Assembly (NCBI GenBank): GCA_964589825.1
Contig: CAZPUS010000025.1
Coordinates: 1-42,956, forward strand
Source: CAZPUS01 sp964589825
GTDB taxonomy: Bacteria; Fibrobacterota; Chitinivibrionia; Chitinivibrionales; WJKA01
DNA: 42,956 nt
Direction: 5' to 3'
Below, in pieces: positions 25,939 through 33,630 of the stretch. The notes below the pieces were generated by a model. It had not been told where the DNA came from. It did not search any database and saw nothing but the letters and a program-made list of their open reading frames with translations. A program made the translations under genes and the position numbers. How positions within the stretch are numbered: the stretch's first letter is position 1; each line of letters begins with the position of its first letter.

Positions 25939-27204
25939 ATGAAAACACGCGCACTCCGGCTGCATGGTGCCGATGATCTGCGACTGGACACTTTCGATCT
26001 GCCACAGATAAAAGATGACGAAATTCTTGCGGAAATTACCACCAACAGCATCTGCATGTCATCTCATAAAGCGACCATTCAGGGTGAGCAACACAAAAGA
26101 GTCCCCTCCGATATCTCCGAAAATCCGATTATCATCGGACATGAATTCTGCGGAACCATCCTTGAGGTAGGACAGCATTATAAAGACGACATCTCTGCTG
26201 GCAGCAAATTCAGCGTACAACCGGCCCTGAACCATCCCGACAACCTGCTGTACGCGCCCGGTTATTCGTTCAGATATCTCGGAGGCCAGGCGACCCATGT
26301 GATACTGCCAAAAGAAGTCATGGAGATGAACTGCCTCCTGCAATATGACGGAGATGCGTTTTTCAATGCTTCGCTTTCGGAGCCGGTATCCTGTATTGTC
26401 GGCGCATTCAATGCACAGTACCACTTCAAACAGGGAGAATACATCCATCAGATGGGTATTGTCGAAAACGGTACCATGGCGCTTCTTGCCGGTGCCGGCC
26501 CTATGGGCCTCGGTGCAATCGACTACGTGCTGCACACCGGACGTAAGCCTCGGCGACTCGTAGTAACCGATATCGATCAGGATAGACTCGACAGGGCTGC
26601 AGCGATTTTTTCTCCGGCACACGCCCGGGAATGCGGTATAGAACTCATTTATCTCAACACCGCCACCGAAAACCCGGTTGACGCGCTCCACAAGGTAAAC
26701 GAGAATCAAGGATATGACGATGTGTTCGTATTTGCACCGGTGGAGCCCCTGGTTACACAGGCGAGCAAAATTCTGGGATTCAACGGGTGTCTTAATTTTT
26801 TTGCCGGCCCCTCGCATCAGGACTTTTTCGCCTCCATCAATTTTTACGATGTTCATTACAGCGGACACCATATTGTAGGCACTTCGGGCGGCAATACGGA
26901 CGATATGAAAGAAGCGCTCAGGCTCATGGCCGACCATACTATCAACCCAGCCGTCATGATCACCCATGTGGGAGGGCTCGACAGCGCAGCCGATACCATC
27001 ATGAATCTTCCTCAGATTCCCGGTGGTAAAAAACTTATCTATACCCACTGTGCATTCCCGCTTTTTGCACTTGCGGATCTTCCTGAATTGAGCGCCAAAG
27101 ATTCGTTTTACGCCACGCTCAACAACATCGTGAGTCGCCACAACAACCTGTGGTCAAAAGAAGCGGAAGATTTTGTGTTGTCCAATGCACCTTCTATCGA
27201 ATAG
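25939..27204 (+). CDS. Zinc-dependent dehydrogenase, L-sorbose-1-phosphate reductase (SorE) family
   Basis: 421 residues of the medium-chain dehydrogenase family. The N-terminus MKTRALRLHGADDLRLDTF, SICMSSHKATIQG, IIIGHEFCG, the cofactor loop AGAGPMGLGAIDY, NFFAGPSHQDFFASINFYDVHY and GTSGGNTDDMKEAL all follow SorE, which reduces L-sorbose-1-phosphate to D-glucitol-6-phosphate with NAD(P)H. Catalytic zinc ligands are probably Cys39 and the His-Glu pair of GHEF; the structural-zinc lobe of four Cys is absent, as in SorE. It is first of four same-strand genes with a PHP protein, an SDR and an L-fucose isomerase. The actual substrate may be another ketose-1-phosphate, since no sorbose PTS or SorC regulator is here. 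Family assignment is strong, substrate is inferred. Confidence 0.83.
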   Translation: MKTRALRLHGADDLRLDTFDLPQIKDDEILAEITTNSICMSSHKATIQGEQHKRVPSDISENPIIIGHEFCGTILEVGQHYKDDISAGSKFSVQPALNHPDNLLYAPGYSFRYLGGQATHVILPKEVMEMNCLLQYDGDAFFNASLSEPVSCIVGAFNAQYHFKQGEYIHQMGIVENGTMALLAGAGPMGLGAIDYVLHTGRKPRRLVVTDIDQDRLDRAAAIFSPAHARECGIELIYLNTATENPVDALHKVNENQGYDDVFVFAPVEPLVTQASKILGFNGCLNFFAGPSHQDFFASINFYDVHYSGHHIVGTSGGNTDDMKEALRLMADHTINPAVMITHVGGLDSAADTIMNLPQIPGGKKLIYTHCAFPLFALADLPELSAKDSFYATLNNIVSRHNNLWSKEAEDFVLSNAPSIE

Positions 27205-27256
27205 CCCTTTATGTGATACCATCATCATCCCAAATATTTTTTCAAGGTCTGCATGC

Positions 27257-28450
27257 ATGAATTCTACCCTGCCCGATATAATCGTAAATAACCATATTCA
27301 CACCCCTTATTCTTTCAGCGCATTCTCGTCGGTCGAAGAAGCCGTACAAATGGCAAAACATGCGGGTGTGGATGTGCTGGGCATCAGTGACTTCAACACC
27401 GTCAAGGGATATGACGAATTTGCCGGTCAGTGCAGATCTCAGGGGGTCTACCCCCTCTTCAACATCGAGTTTATCGCGCTCGACGAAACCGGAAAAAACT
27501 CTGGCAATCGATGGAACGATCCGAAAAATCCGGGAAACATGTATTTCTGCGGCAAAGCACTTGCATTTCCAAGCAGCTTTAACCGGGACACGGTTAATTG
27601 CCTTGCCTCGCTTTGGAAAGCGAGCCAGGATCACATCTGGCAGATGATAGAAAAATGTAACACCCACCTTCAATCCGTTGGATTGGATACACTTTGTCTT
27701 GACTATCAGAAGCTCAGAACCAAATATGCCACCTTTCAGGTGCGCGAACGCCATCTGGCCCAGGCACTCTATTTCGGTATAGAGCAGAGTACAGCCACCG
27801 CCGCTGATCGGACGCAAATATACCGCACGCTGTTTAACGACGAATCGTTCGAAGCGGAAGAATACGATGAAGTGGCCCTGCAGAACGAAATTCGTTCCCG
27901 GCTGCTTAAATACGGAAAACCGGCATATGTAGCCCAGCACCCCCATGCGTTTTTCCCGCTGGAAAAGATTATGCGTATAATCCTCGACGGCAAAGGTATC
28001 CCCTGTTATCCCGTGCTGGCCGACGGCAGCGATCCGCTTACCGAATATGAAAAAGATCCGGAGGCTCTCGCCGCTGTGCTCAAATCGAAAAATATTCATG
28101 CGGTGGAATTTATTCCAAAAAGAAACGAGCTTTCCCTTCTTCGTAAGTACGTTGCTGCTTTTTCGAGCCGAAATTTCCTTATTACATTCGGAACAGAGCA
28201 CAATACACCGCTTCGCGATACGCTTATTCCTCATGCCGCTCATTCCACAGCCCTTGACAACGAGCTGCAACGCATTTGTATACAGAGCGCCTGCATTTAT
28301 GCCGCGCATCAGTTTTACGTCTCCAATGGAGAGTGTGGCTACATAAACTCCAAAGGCGATTGTACTGCAGAGGACAAAAGTGAACAGTGGCCATTTATCG
28401 ACAAAGGTATGGAATTATTACGAAACCGCTTTTTATACCATTCAAATTAA
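27257..28450 (+). CDS. PHP domain protein
   Basis: About 397 residues. The N-terminus shows the PHP metal-binding motif HIHTPYSF (HxH), then GVDVLGISDFNTVKGYDEF with the conserved Asp, and further ligands may be in AQHPHAFFP, FGTEHNTPLRD and the final region. PHP domains are phosphoesterases (histidinol phosphatase, nucleotide and DNA-end phosphatases). Compared with a typical stand-alone PHP protein (about 280 residues) this one has about 120 extra residues, mainly between about 80 and 230. AAGG precedes the ATG at 27257 by 9 bases. It lies 52 bases after the SorE-type gene, so it is in the same unit; a sugar-phosphate phosphatase role would fit but is inference. Its TAA stop is part of a fragment resembling the end of the palindromic repeat. 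Confidence 0.75.
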   Translation: MNSTLPDIIVNNHIHTPYSFSAFSSVEEAVQMAKHAGVDVLGISDFNTVKGYDEFAGQCRSQGVYPLFNIEFIALDETGKNSGNRWNDPKNPGNMYFCGKALAFPSSFNRDTVNCLASLWKASQDHIWQMIEKCNTHLQSVGLDTLCLDYQKLRTKYATFQVRERHLAQALYFGIEQSTATAADRTQIYRTLFNDESFEAEEYDEVALQNEIRSRLLKYGKPAYVAQHPHAFFPLEKIMRIILDGKGIPCYPVLADGSDPLTEYEKDPEALAAVLKSKNIHAVEFIPKRNELSLLRKYVAAFSSRNFLITFGTEHNTPLRDTLIPHAAHSTALDNELQRICIQSACIYAAHQFYVSNGECGYINSKGDCTAEDKSEQWPFIDKGMELLRNRFLYHSN

Positions 28451-28512
28451 GCGATTGTTATGATATACTCCGCCCTTTACTGTAACCAAAATTGAGCGGT
28501 GTAATTATGCCG
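28445..28512 (+). repeat. Possible fragments of the palindromic repeat
   Basis: AATTAAGCGATTGTTATGATA at 28445-28465 and AATTGAGCGGTGTAATTATG near 28490-28509 each resemble the left end of the palindromic repeat (AATTGAGCGATTGT...), without the rest of the element. They may be relics of a collapsed copy between the PHP and SDR genes. Weak evidence. Confidence 0.3.
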
Positions 28513-28564
28513 GATAAGATATGGACTCTCCCCTGATTACTACCTTTAGACAAGGAGTCTTTTT

Positions 28565-29785
28565 ATGGAAAAGACACGTTTATACGAAGTAGCGGCCGCA
28601 ATCAGAATGAATGCGTGGACGCTGGATTCCGATATCGAAGAAAAATATCAGCTACCACTCGTCACCTGCGATGACAGCGAAATGGCACAGCAGATAAGCG
28701 GTCAGATCGATGAGTATATCGCGCCCCTCAAAAATGAACTTTGCGTATACAAATTCCCGCAAAATTGCAGTGCAGCGGATATCTCCAAAGAATTGATGCG
28801 CAACAGACAAAACGTCGACAATGGATGCAGCGGACTGATAATTATCGAACACGTGGCTGTCTTTGCCTATGCAGCCTCAAAGCGACTGTGCGATGAAATC
28901 ATCGCTGCAACGAGAAACGCGACCGCACTGCCTGCACACGAGCATGAATACGATCATAAAGGACGGTTTGCAAAGCGGGTGGTACTGGTAACCGGCGGTG
29001 CACAAGGCTTTGGGAAAGGTATCGCCGAGCGCATGGTTGCCAGGGGGGCTTATATCGCCATTGCCGACCTGCAGGATACCACTGCGCGTGAGGTTAGCGA
29101 TTCCATAAACAGCCTGTATGGAGAACACGCGAGCATTTCGACCTATCTCGACGTAACCGATCCGCATTCCATAGAAACGTGTATGACCCACTGTGTGAGG
29201 GAATTCGGGGGCATTGACATGTTTATCTCAAATGCAGGTGTGCTGAAGGCCGGAGCGATACATGAGCTCAGCATGCAGCATTTTGACCTCGTAACGGACG
29301 TAAACTACAAAGCGTTTTTCTACTGTACCAAAGCGCTGCTGGAAATAATGCGCATGCAGCACACCTTCAATTCCACCTATTCCATGGATATTATTCAGAT
29401 TAATTCAAAATCGGGCCTTTCGGGAAGCAATAAAAACTTTGCTTACGCGGGAAGCAAATTCGGGGGTATAGGCCTAGTGCAGTCGTTTGCAAAGGAACTC
29501 ACCGAATATAATATCAAAGTAAACGCCATCTGCCCGGGTAACTATTACGAAGGCCCTCTCTGGTCCGATCCGGATACCGGACTTTTTAAACAATACCTTG
29601 ACGCAGGGAAGGTCCCGGGCGCAAAAACCATAGAGGACGTACGTACACATTACATGAATCAGGTCCCGCTTAAACGCGGCTGCACTCCTCTGGACGTGAC
29701 ACGTGCGATCGGCTATCTCTTTGAGCAGGAGTACGAAACCGGCCAGGCATTGCCCGTCACCGGCGGGCAGGTAATGCTCAAGTAA
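28565..29785 (+). CDS. SDR oxidoreductase of the sorbitol-6-phosphate 2-dehydrogenase type, with N-terminal extension
   Basis: 406 residues. The C-terminal 270 form a short-chain dehydrogenase: cofactor motif VTGGAQGFGKGIAE, NAG, catalytic Ser in IQINSKSGLSGS, YAGSK (Tyr and Lys), and VPLKRGCTPLDV with GQALPVTGGQVM at the end. The runs QINSKSG, KFGGIGL, VPLKRGC and VTGGQVM are strikingly like SrlD/GutD, which oxidises sorbitol-6-phosphate to fructose-6-phosphate. The first 135 residues are extra; the piece GCSGLIIIEHVAVFAYAAS to ATRNA looks like the C-terminal end of the class II aldolase domain found in bifunctional aldolase-SDR proteins, so this may be a reduced relic. AAGGAG lies 7 bases before the ATG. 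Next gene is fucose isomerase, 57 bases on. Confidence 0.83.
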   Translation: MEKTRLYEVAAAIRMNAWTLDSDIEEKYQLPLVTCDDSEMAQQISGQIDEYIAPLKNELCVYKFPQNCSAADISKELMRNRQNVDNGCSGLIIIEHVAVFAYAASKRLCDEIIAATRNATALPAHEHEYDHKGRFAKRVVLVTGGAQGFGKGIAERMVARGAYIAIADLQDTTAREVSDSINSLYGEHASISTYLDVTDPHSIETCMTHCVREFGGIDMFISNAGVLKAGAIHELSMQHFDLVTDVNYKAFFYCTKALLEIMRMQHTFNSTYSMDIIQINSKSGLSGSNKNFAYAGSKFGGIGLVQSFAKELTEYNIKVNAICPGNYYEGPLWSDPDTGLFKQYLDAGKVPGAKTIEDVRTHYMNQVPLKRGCTPLDVTRAIGYLFEQEYETGQALPVTGGQVMLK

Positions 29786-29842
29786 GGAAAATCGATCTAT
29801 AAAAAAATTCGACGACAACCCCATAAAAAAGGAGTAAATAGT

Positions 29843-31708
29843 ATGACAGGCACAGCGCAAAGGCCAGATTTCGAAGCGAAAAAATCATCCGTGCGAGACT
29901 TCGCCCACACAGACCGCAGATTGATCGGACATGCCCCGACTATTGCCATTACACCGGTTGCCGACGGTCGTGTCGGAGCATATGAAGATAACGTATCCGG
30001 TACCTGGGCTATGGTAGAGCGTGTATTCAACCTGATAATGGATAATGTCACGCTGGCGGACGGCACCAAACCTCGCATTGTCGTGGCACCCGAAATCGTT
30101 TACGGAGCCCGTACCGGTGCACTCGCGCAGGAGTACTACGTGCGTGAAGGCGTAAGCGCCAACATATGGGTAAGCCGTTCATGGGCTTACAGTGATGAGC
30201 TCATGTCCGCATGCATGGGAATCGGTAGCTCCGAATGGGTGCAGGCCGCCTACGGACTCAATCAGACCGATCGACCCGGTGCGGTATGGCTCAAGGCCTT
30301 CTGCGCGGCAATGGATGAAAAGAAACGCCCCGTCTTTTCGATATACAATCCGGAAATCGAATCTGAAGAAGGTGAAATTGCACCGTATGTGGCCACACGT
30401 CTTCTGAGGTTTGCCCGTAGTGCCTGTGCAGTTGCCCAGATGCGGGGTAAAAACTATCTCTCCGTAGGCAGTGTGTCGATGGGCATTATCGGCTCGGATG
30501 TACGACGCAACATCATGCAGCAGTATTTCGGGATGGGAAGTGTTTCGGTCGATATGATCGCGCTTCGCGGGCGTATCGATAACGGCATTTACGATCACGA
30601 AGAATTCGATCGTGCATTCTCGTTCATGAAGAAAAAATTCACGATAAATTCAGGTGAAGGAACGCGTCCCTATTCCAAGGACGATCTTCTTGCCGAATGT
30701 ATAAAGATGACACTCGTTGTTCGCGATCTCATGGTTGGCAATCCCCGCCTTGCAGACGAGGCGGTCGGTAACGCACAGGGTTTTCGTGCTGATGTGGAAT
30801 TTGCACAGGGAGCGAATGCTATCGCCGGGGGGACACAGGGGCAGCGCATGTGGACCGATCTCTATCCGAACTTCGATCTCACCGAATCGATCCTGAACTC
30901 TTCGTTCGACTGGAACGGTTTCCGTCAGGCATACATCGTGGCTACTGAGAACGACAGTAAAAACGCCCTTGGCATGTTATGCGGGCATCTGCTAACCGGC
31001 CTGCCGCAGCTGTTTGCCGATATACGCACAAACTGGACCGCAAAAAGCGTAAAAGACGCCACTGGTAAAGATATCTCGAAAATCGCTCCCAACGGACTCA
31101 TTGACAAAAGAAACTCGGGCGCGGCGGCACTCGACTACGCACTCGATCTCTTCAGGTTGCAGCAGGGCCTCACCAAGAAGGACGTCTATGCACTTTCTAA
31201 TGCGATTAAAAAAGACGAAAAACTGCAGCAGGAGATCATAGACAAGGCTATCGCAGGCACACAGTACGAGCCGGCAGTGCTGGAGTATTTCCGGGGTGAC
31301 GGTCTTTCGAGCTCTTACAGGACTCCCGGTGGTATACCCATGACCTCGTATCGCTACAATGTCGTTGATTCGGAGCCGACCGTCTCTATCGTCGAAGGCG
31401 ACACCGTTGAGCTGCCGCGTGAAGTCGCTGATCATATTAGTAACGTCACCGATGCGACATGGCCCGAAACCTACTGGACACCGAGAGAAATGAGTTCGTT
31501 CGAATATATGTCGAAAATCGGTCCGAACCATGACGGCTCTTCGTTCGGCAATATCGGCGCCGATCTGATTACACTCAATTCCATGCTGCGGATTCCGGTC
31601 GATATGCACAACATCCCGCAGGATGATATTTTTCGTCCTACCATGTGGGACCGCTTTGGCGGAGACGATTTCCGTGTGTGCGAAAAACTCGGTCCACTCT
31701 TTGACTGA
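29843..31708 (+). CDS. fucI: L-fucose isomerase family protein
   Basis: 621 residues; E. coli FucI has 591. It interconverts L-fucose and L-fuculose with manganese; FucI also accepts D-arabinose, and L-galactose in some cases. Collinear motifs: VADGRVGAYEDN, QTDRPGAVWLKAFCAA, KNYLSVGSVSMGIIGS, GGTQGQRMWTDLYPN, ILNSSFDWNG, VATENDSKNALGML (metal ligands Glu and Asp), VLEYFRGDGLSS, MLRIPVDMHN (metal-binding His) and a C-terminal FRVCEKLGPLFD. About 30 more residues than E. coli sit at the N-terminus. AAGGAG is 8 bases before the ATG. It closes the sugar cluster and a strong terminator follows. A fuculokinase, a fuculose-phosphate aldolase and a transporter are all missing from the window, so the natural substrate is open. 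Confidence 0.9.
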   Translation: MTGTAQRPDFEAKKSSVRDFAHTDRRLIGHAPTIAITPVADGRVGAYEDNVSGTWAMVERVFNLIMDNVTLADGTKPRIVVAPEIVYGARTGALAQEYYVREGVSANIWVSRSWAYSDELMSACMGIGSSEWVQAAYGLNQTDRPGAVWLKAFCAAMDEKKRPVFSIYNPEIESEEGEIAPYVATRLLRFARSACAVAQMRGKNYLSVGSVSMGIIGSDVRRNIMQQYFGMGSVSVDMIALRGRIDNGIYDHEEFDRAFSFMKKKFTINSGEGTRPYSKDDLLAECIKMTLVVRDLMVGNPRLADEAVGNAQGFRADVEFAQGANAIAGGTQGQRMWTDLYPNFDLTESILNSSFDWNGFRQAYIVATENDSKNALGMLCGHLLTGLPQLFADIRTNWTAKSVKDATGKDISKIAPNGLIDKRNSGAAALDYALDLFRLQQGLTKKDVYALSNAIKKDEKLQQEIIDKAIAGTQYEPAVLEYFRGDGLSSSYRTPGGIPMTSYRYNVVDSEPTVSIVEGDTVELPREVADHISNVTDATWPETYWTPREMSSFEYMSKIGPNHDGSSFGNIGADLITLNSMLRIPVDMHNIPQDDIFRPTMWDRFGGDDFRVCEKLGPLFD

Positions 31709-31735
31709 GTACCGCAATTTACCCATGTAGTGCAT

Positions 31736-31771
31736 GCAGGAAAAGAGTACGCTCTTTTCCTGCTTTTTTTT
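31736..31771 (+). terminator. Rho-independent terminator after fucI
   Basis: The stem GCAGGAAAAGAG (31736-31747) pairs with CTCTTTTCCTGC (31752-31763) over a four-base loop and is followed by eight T residues (31764-31771). It ends the plus-strand sugar cluster; the A-rich side gives little termination for the convergent minus-strand gene. Confidence 0.92.
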
Positions 31772-31795
31772 GTCAATGTTATAAAAAGGTGTGTA

Positions 31796-32518
31796 TCAGT
31801 GGAGGTATTGCGCCCGGGGGTTTGGAAGAAAAAGCCCTATGGTGGAATGCTCGGGCTCCATCTGGAAGGCCGAAGTAAGGCGGATACCGGTATATTCGGT
31901 GATGGGCAGCGAAGCACACAGCTTCTCCTGCTGCTCAACCGGCGGCATTCCGGGATAGCCGAAGCTAAAACGTTTTCCCTGTGACACCTTCATCTTTTCC
32001 CGCACACGTTCGGAAACATACCCGGCCAGCAGTTCGGTCATACAGGTTCCGAGTCCGTGAAGATAAAACCCCTCACTGTAGCGATCATCCGAAAACAGCT
32101 CACTGCTTTTGCGTGATATCCCCGCCCCTATCGTCACGGCCTGCACCGCGACCTCGTTATATTCTCTGGTGATAAACCGGGCTGCACTCTCACCGTTTTT
32201 TGGAGACGGGCCGAATTCGAATTCGATCTTCTCCGGCTCTTCTCTGCTCTCATCGCAGTATAAACGGACGCCGGTCCCTTGGGCAAATGCTTTGCATATA
32301 CGATACCAGACCCGCGCATTCCACAACCGTTGTGTGTGAATCATCTCGTACAGATGTCGCAGCATGGGCTCGAAGGTCGATACACGTGCGTGTTCATATT
32401 CACGATCCGCAAGCCTTCCTGCCCGCCAGTACGATCTGAACAGAACCCGGGTATCGATCCGTGAAAAAATGTCTTCGAAATCAACCGAATATTTTTGCTG
32501 TGAGAATCCTTTCTTCAT
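31796..32518 (-). CDS. Stand-alone methionine synthase activation (reactivation) domain protein
   Basis: About 240 residues, matching the C-terminal activation domain of MetH, which binds AdoMet and supports reductive methylation of oxidised cobalamin. The C-terminal half is diagnostic: GKRFSFGYPGMPPVEQQEKL followed by ITEYTGIRLTSAFQMEPEHS aligns with RPAPGYPACPEH...HTGMKLTESFAMWPGAS of E. coli MetH, and LLAGYVSERVREKM matches the helix before it. The N-terminal VDFEDIFSRID resembles the IDW start of the domain. The MetH in this window (36343-38907) ends after its cobalamin domain, so this protein very probably completes it in trans, as the separate reactivation-domain protein does in Thermotoga. 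Start at 32518 (MKKGFSQ) chosen over 32575 for an AAGAG site. It is 89 bases downstream of the sulfotransferase gene. Confidence 0.82.
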   Translation of the reverse strand: MKKGFSQQKYSVDFEDIFSRIDTRVLFRSYWRAGRLADREYEHARVSTFEPMLRHLYEMIHTQRLWNARVWYRICKAFAQGTGVRLYCDESREEPEKIEFEFGPSPKNGESAARFITREYNEVAVQAVTIGAGISRKSSELFSDDRYSEGFYLHGLGTCMTELLAGYVSERVREKMKVSQGKRFSFGYPGMPPVEQQEKLCASLPITEYTGIRLTSAFQMEPEHSTIGLFLPNPRAQYLH

Positions 32519-32607
32519 TGCACTCTTTTCTTTTACACCGTGTATGTCTTCAGATGATACTACAATCACATGCACAGTTCATGACAAGGCTGGTGTAGTC
32601 GTCCAAA

Positions 32608-33537
32608 TCAACTCGTATACCCGAATTCCTCGAGAATATCCGATACCCTGTAAGTACCTCCGAACAAAGAAGGTATCTCAAACGCAGCAATTTTTTTCTT
32701 TTCTTCCTCAGAAAGCATGTGTCTCCATTTACCCGCACTTCCTTTCTGTATCCCCTGTGCAGGAGAATATGACCAGGTCGCATGATCATCATACATCTTC
32801 GGTAATTGCTTTGGAACGAGGTCTTTTTCAGTAATAGTCGCCGCACCTGTTTGTTCCAGTATCTTGTTAATCTCCTCAAGTGGATTCTCTACGAGATCCT
32901 CATACCGTACTTCAATATACCCGGGCATACCTCTGCCCCGTGCTGCAGCTTTAATATCATGACACCACCTGATTAGCGCCATTATCCGTGCCACGTTACC
33001 ATCTGTAATATTCAGTTCTTTCATAAACCGCTTTGCAAGCGAGAGCATCACGTCTCTTCCATCCCGTATCATATGGATATATGTGCACCCGGGAAATGCC
33101 TCAAGAAATTCACGCGACACATACGCATTGCGAGGTGTTTTTTCAACCCAGATAAAATCCTGCGGCAGTGAGTGGATCTGCTGCATCGATTCGCGTATCC
33201 GCTTGACGAATTCGACGACGGTATCCGCCTGCTTTAAAAGCGAATATTCCGAATAAATATCCCTGTATCCATAAAATTCGCGATAACAGAAAAATGCACT
33301 CGGAACAAGCGCAAACGAAAGTCCCTTCAAACGATTATACACTATCGTACTCGCCTTTCCACGCACGCATCGGTAAAACTCAGCCGAAAAATTATTCTCG
33401 GTAAAAAGCCTTCGATGCACAAAAGTGGACGACTCCGGGCCGCATACAATGCCGGAAGTACCATGAAGAAGAGATGCAAGCAATGTCGAGCCGGAACTAC
33501 CTGCACATCCGATCAAATGCAGAGGGGGATGAGCCAT
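32608..33537 (-). CDS. Sulfotransferase family protein
   Basis: 309 residues. PAPS-dependent sulfotransferase fold: the 5'-phosphosulfate loop GCAGSSGSTLLASLL at the N-terminus, WVEKTPRN, the 3'-phosphate motif IRDGRDVMLSLAKRF, RYEDLVENPLEEI and GSAGKWR. It should move sulfate from PAPS to a hydroxyl of a carbohydrate or other acceptor. No signal peptide, so it acts in the cytoplasm or on membrane-bound precursors. AAGGTG lies 7 bases before the ATG. The gene sits 93 bases after a putative glycosyltransferase on the same strand, which suggests that the acceptor is a glycan. No PAPS synthesis genes are in the window. Confidence 0.9.
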   Translation of the reverse strand: MAHPPLHLIGCAGSSGSTLLASLLHGTSGIVCGPESSTFVHRRLFTENNFSAEFYRCVRGKASTIVYNRLKGLSFALVPSAFFCYREFYGYRDIYSEYSLLKQADTVVEFVKRIRESMQQIHSLPQDFIWVEKTPRNAYVSREFLEAFPGCTYIHMIRDGRDVMLSLAKRFMKELNITDGNVARIMALIRWCHDIKAAARGRGMPGYIEVRYEDLVENPLEEINKILEQTGAATITEKDLVPKQLPKMYDDHATWSYSPAQGIQKGSAGKWRHMLSEEEKKKIAAFEIPSLFGGTYRVSDILEEFGYTS

Positions 33538-33630
33538 GGATAATCACCTTGTAATGCAAAGAGAACGTTTATTCGGCCATTGTTTTTTTATTTTCGTTTC
33601 TGCCGTGCCTGTACCTATGCCCCAAATTTC

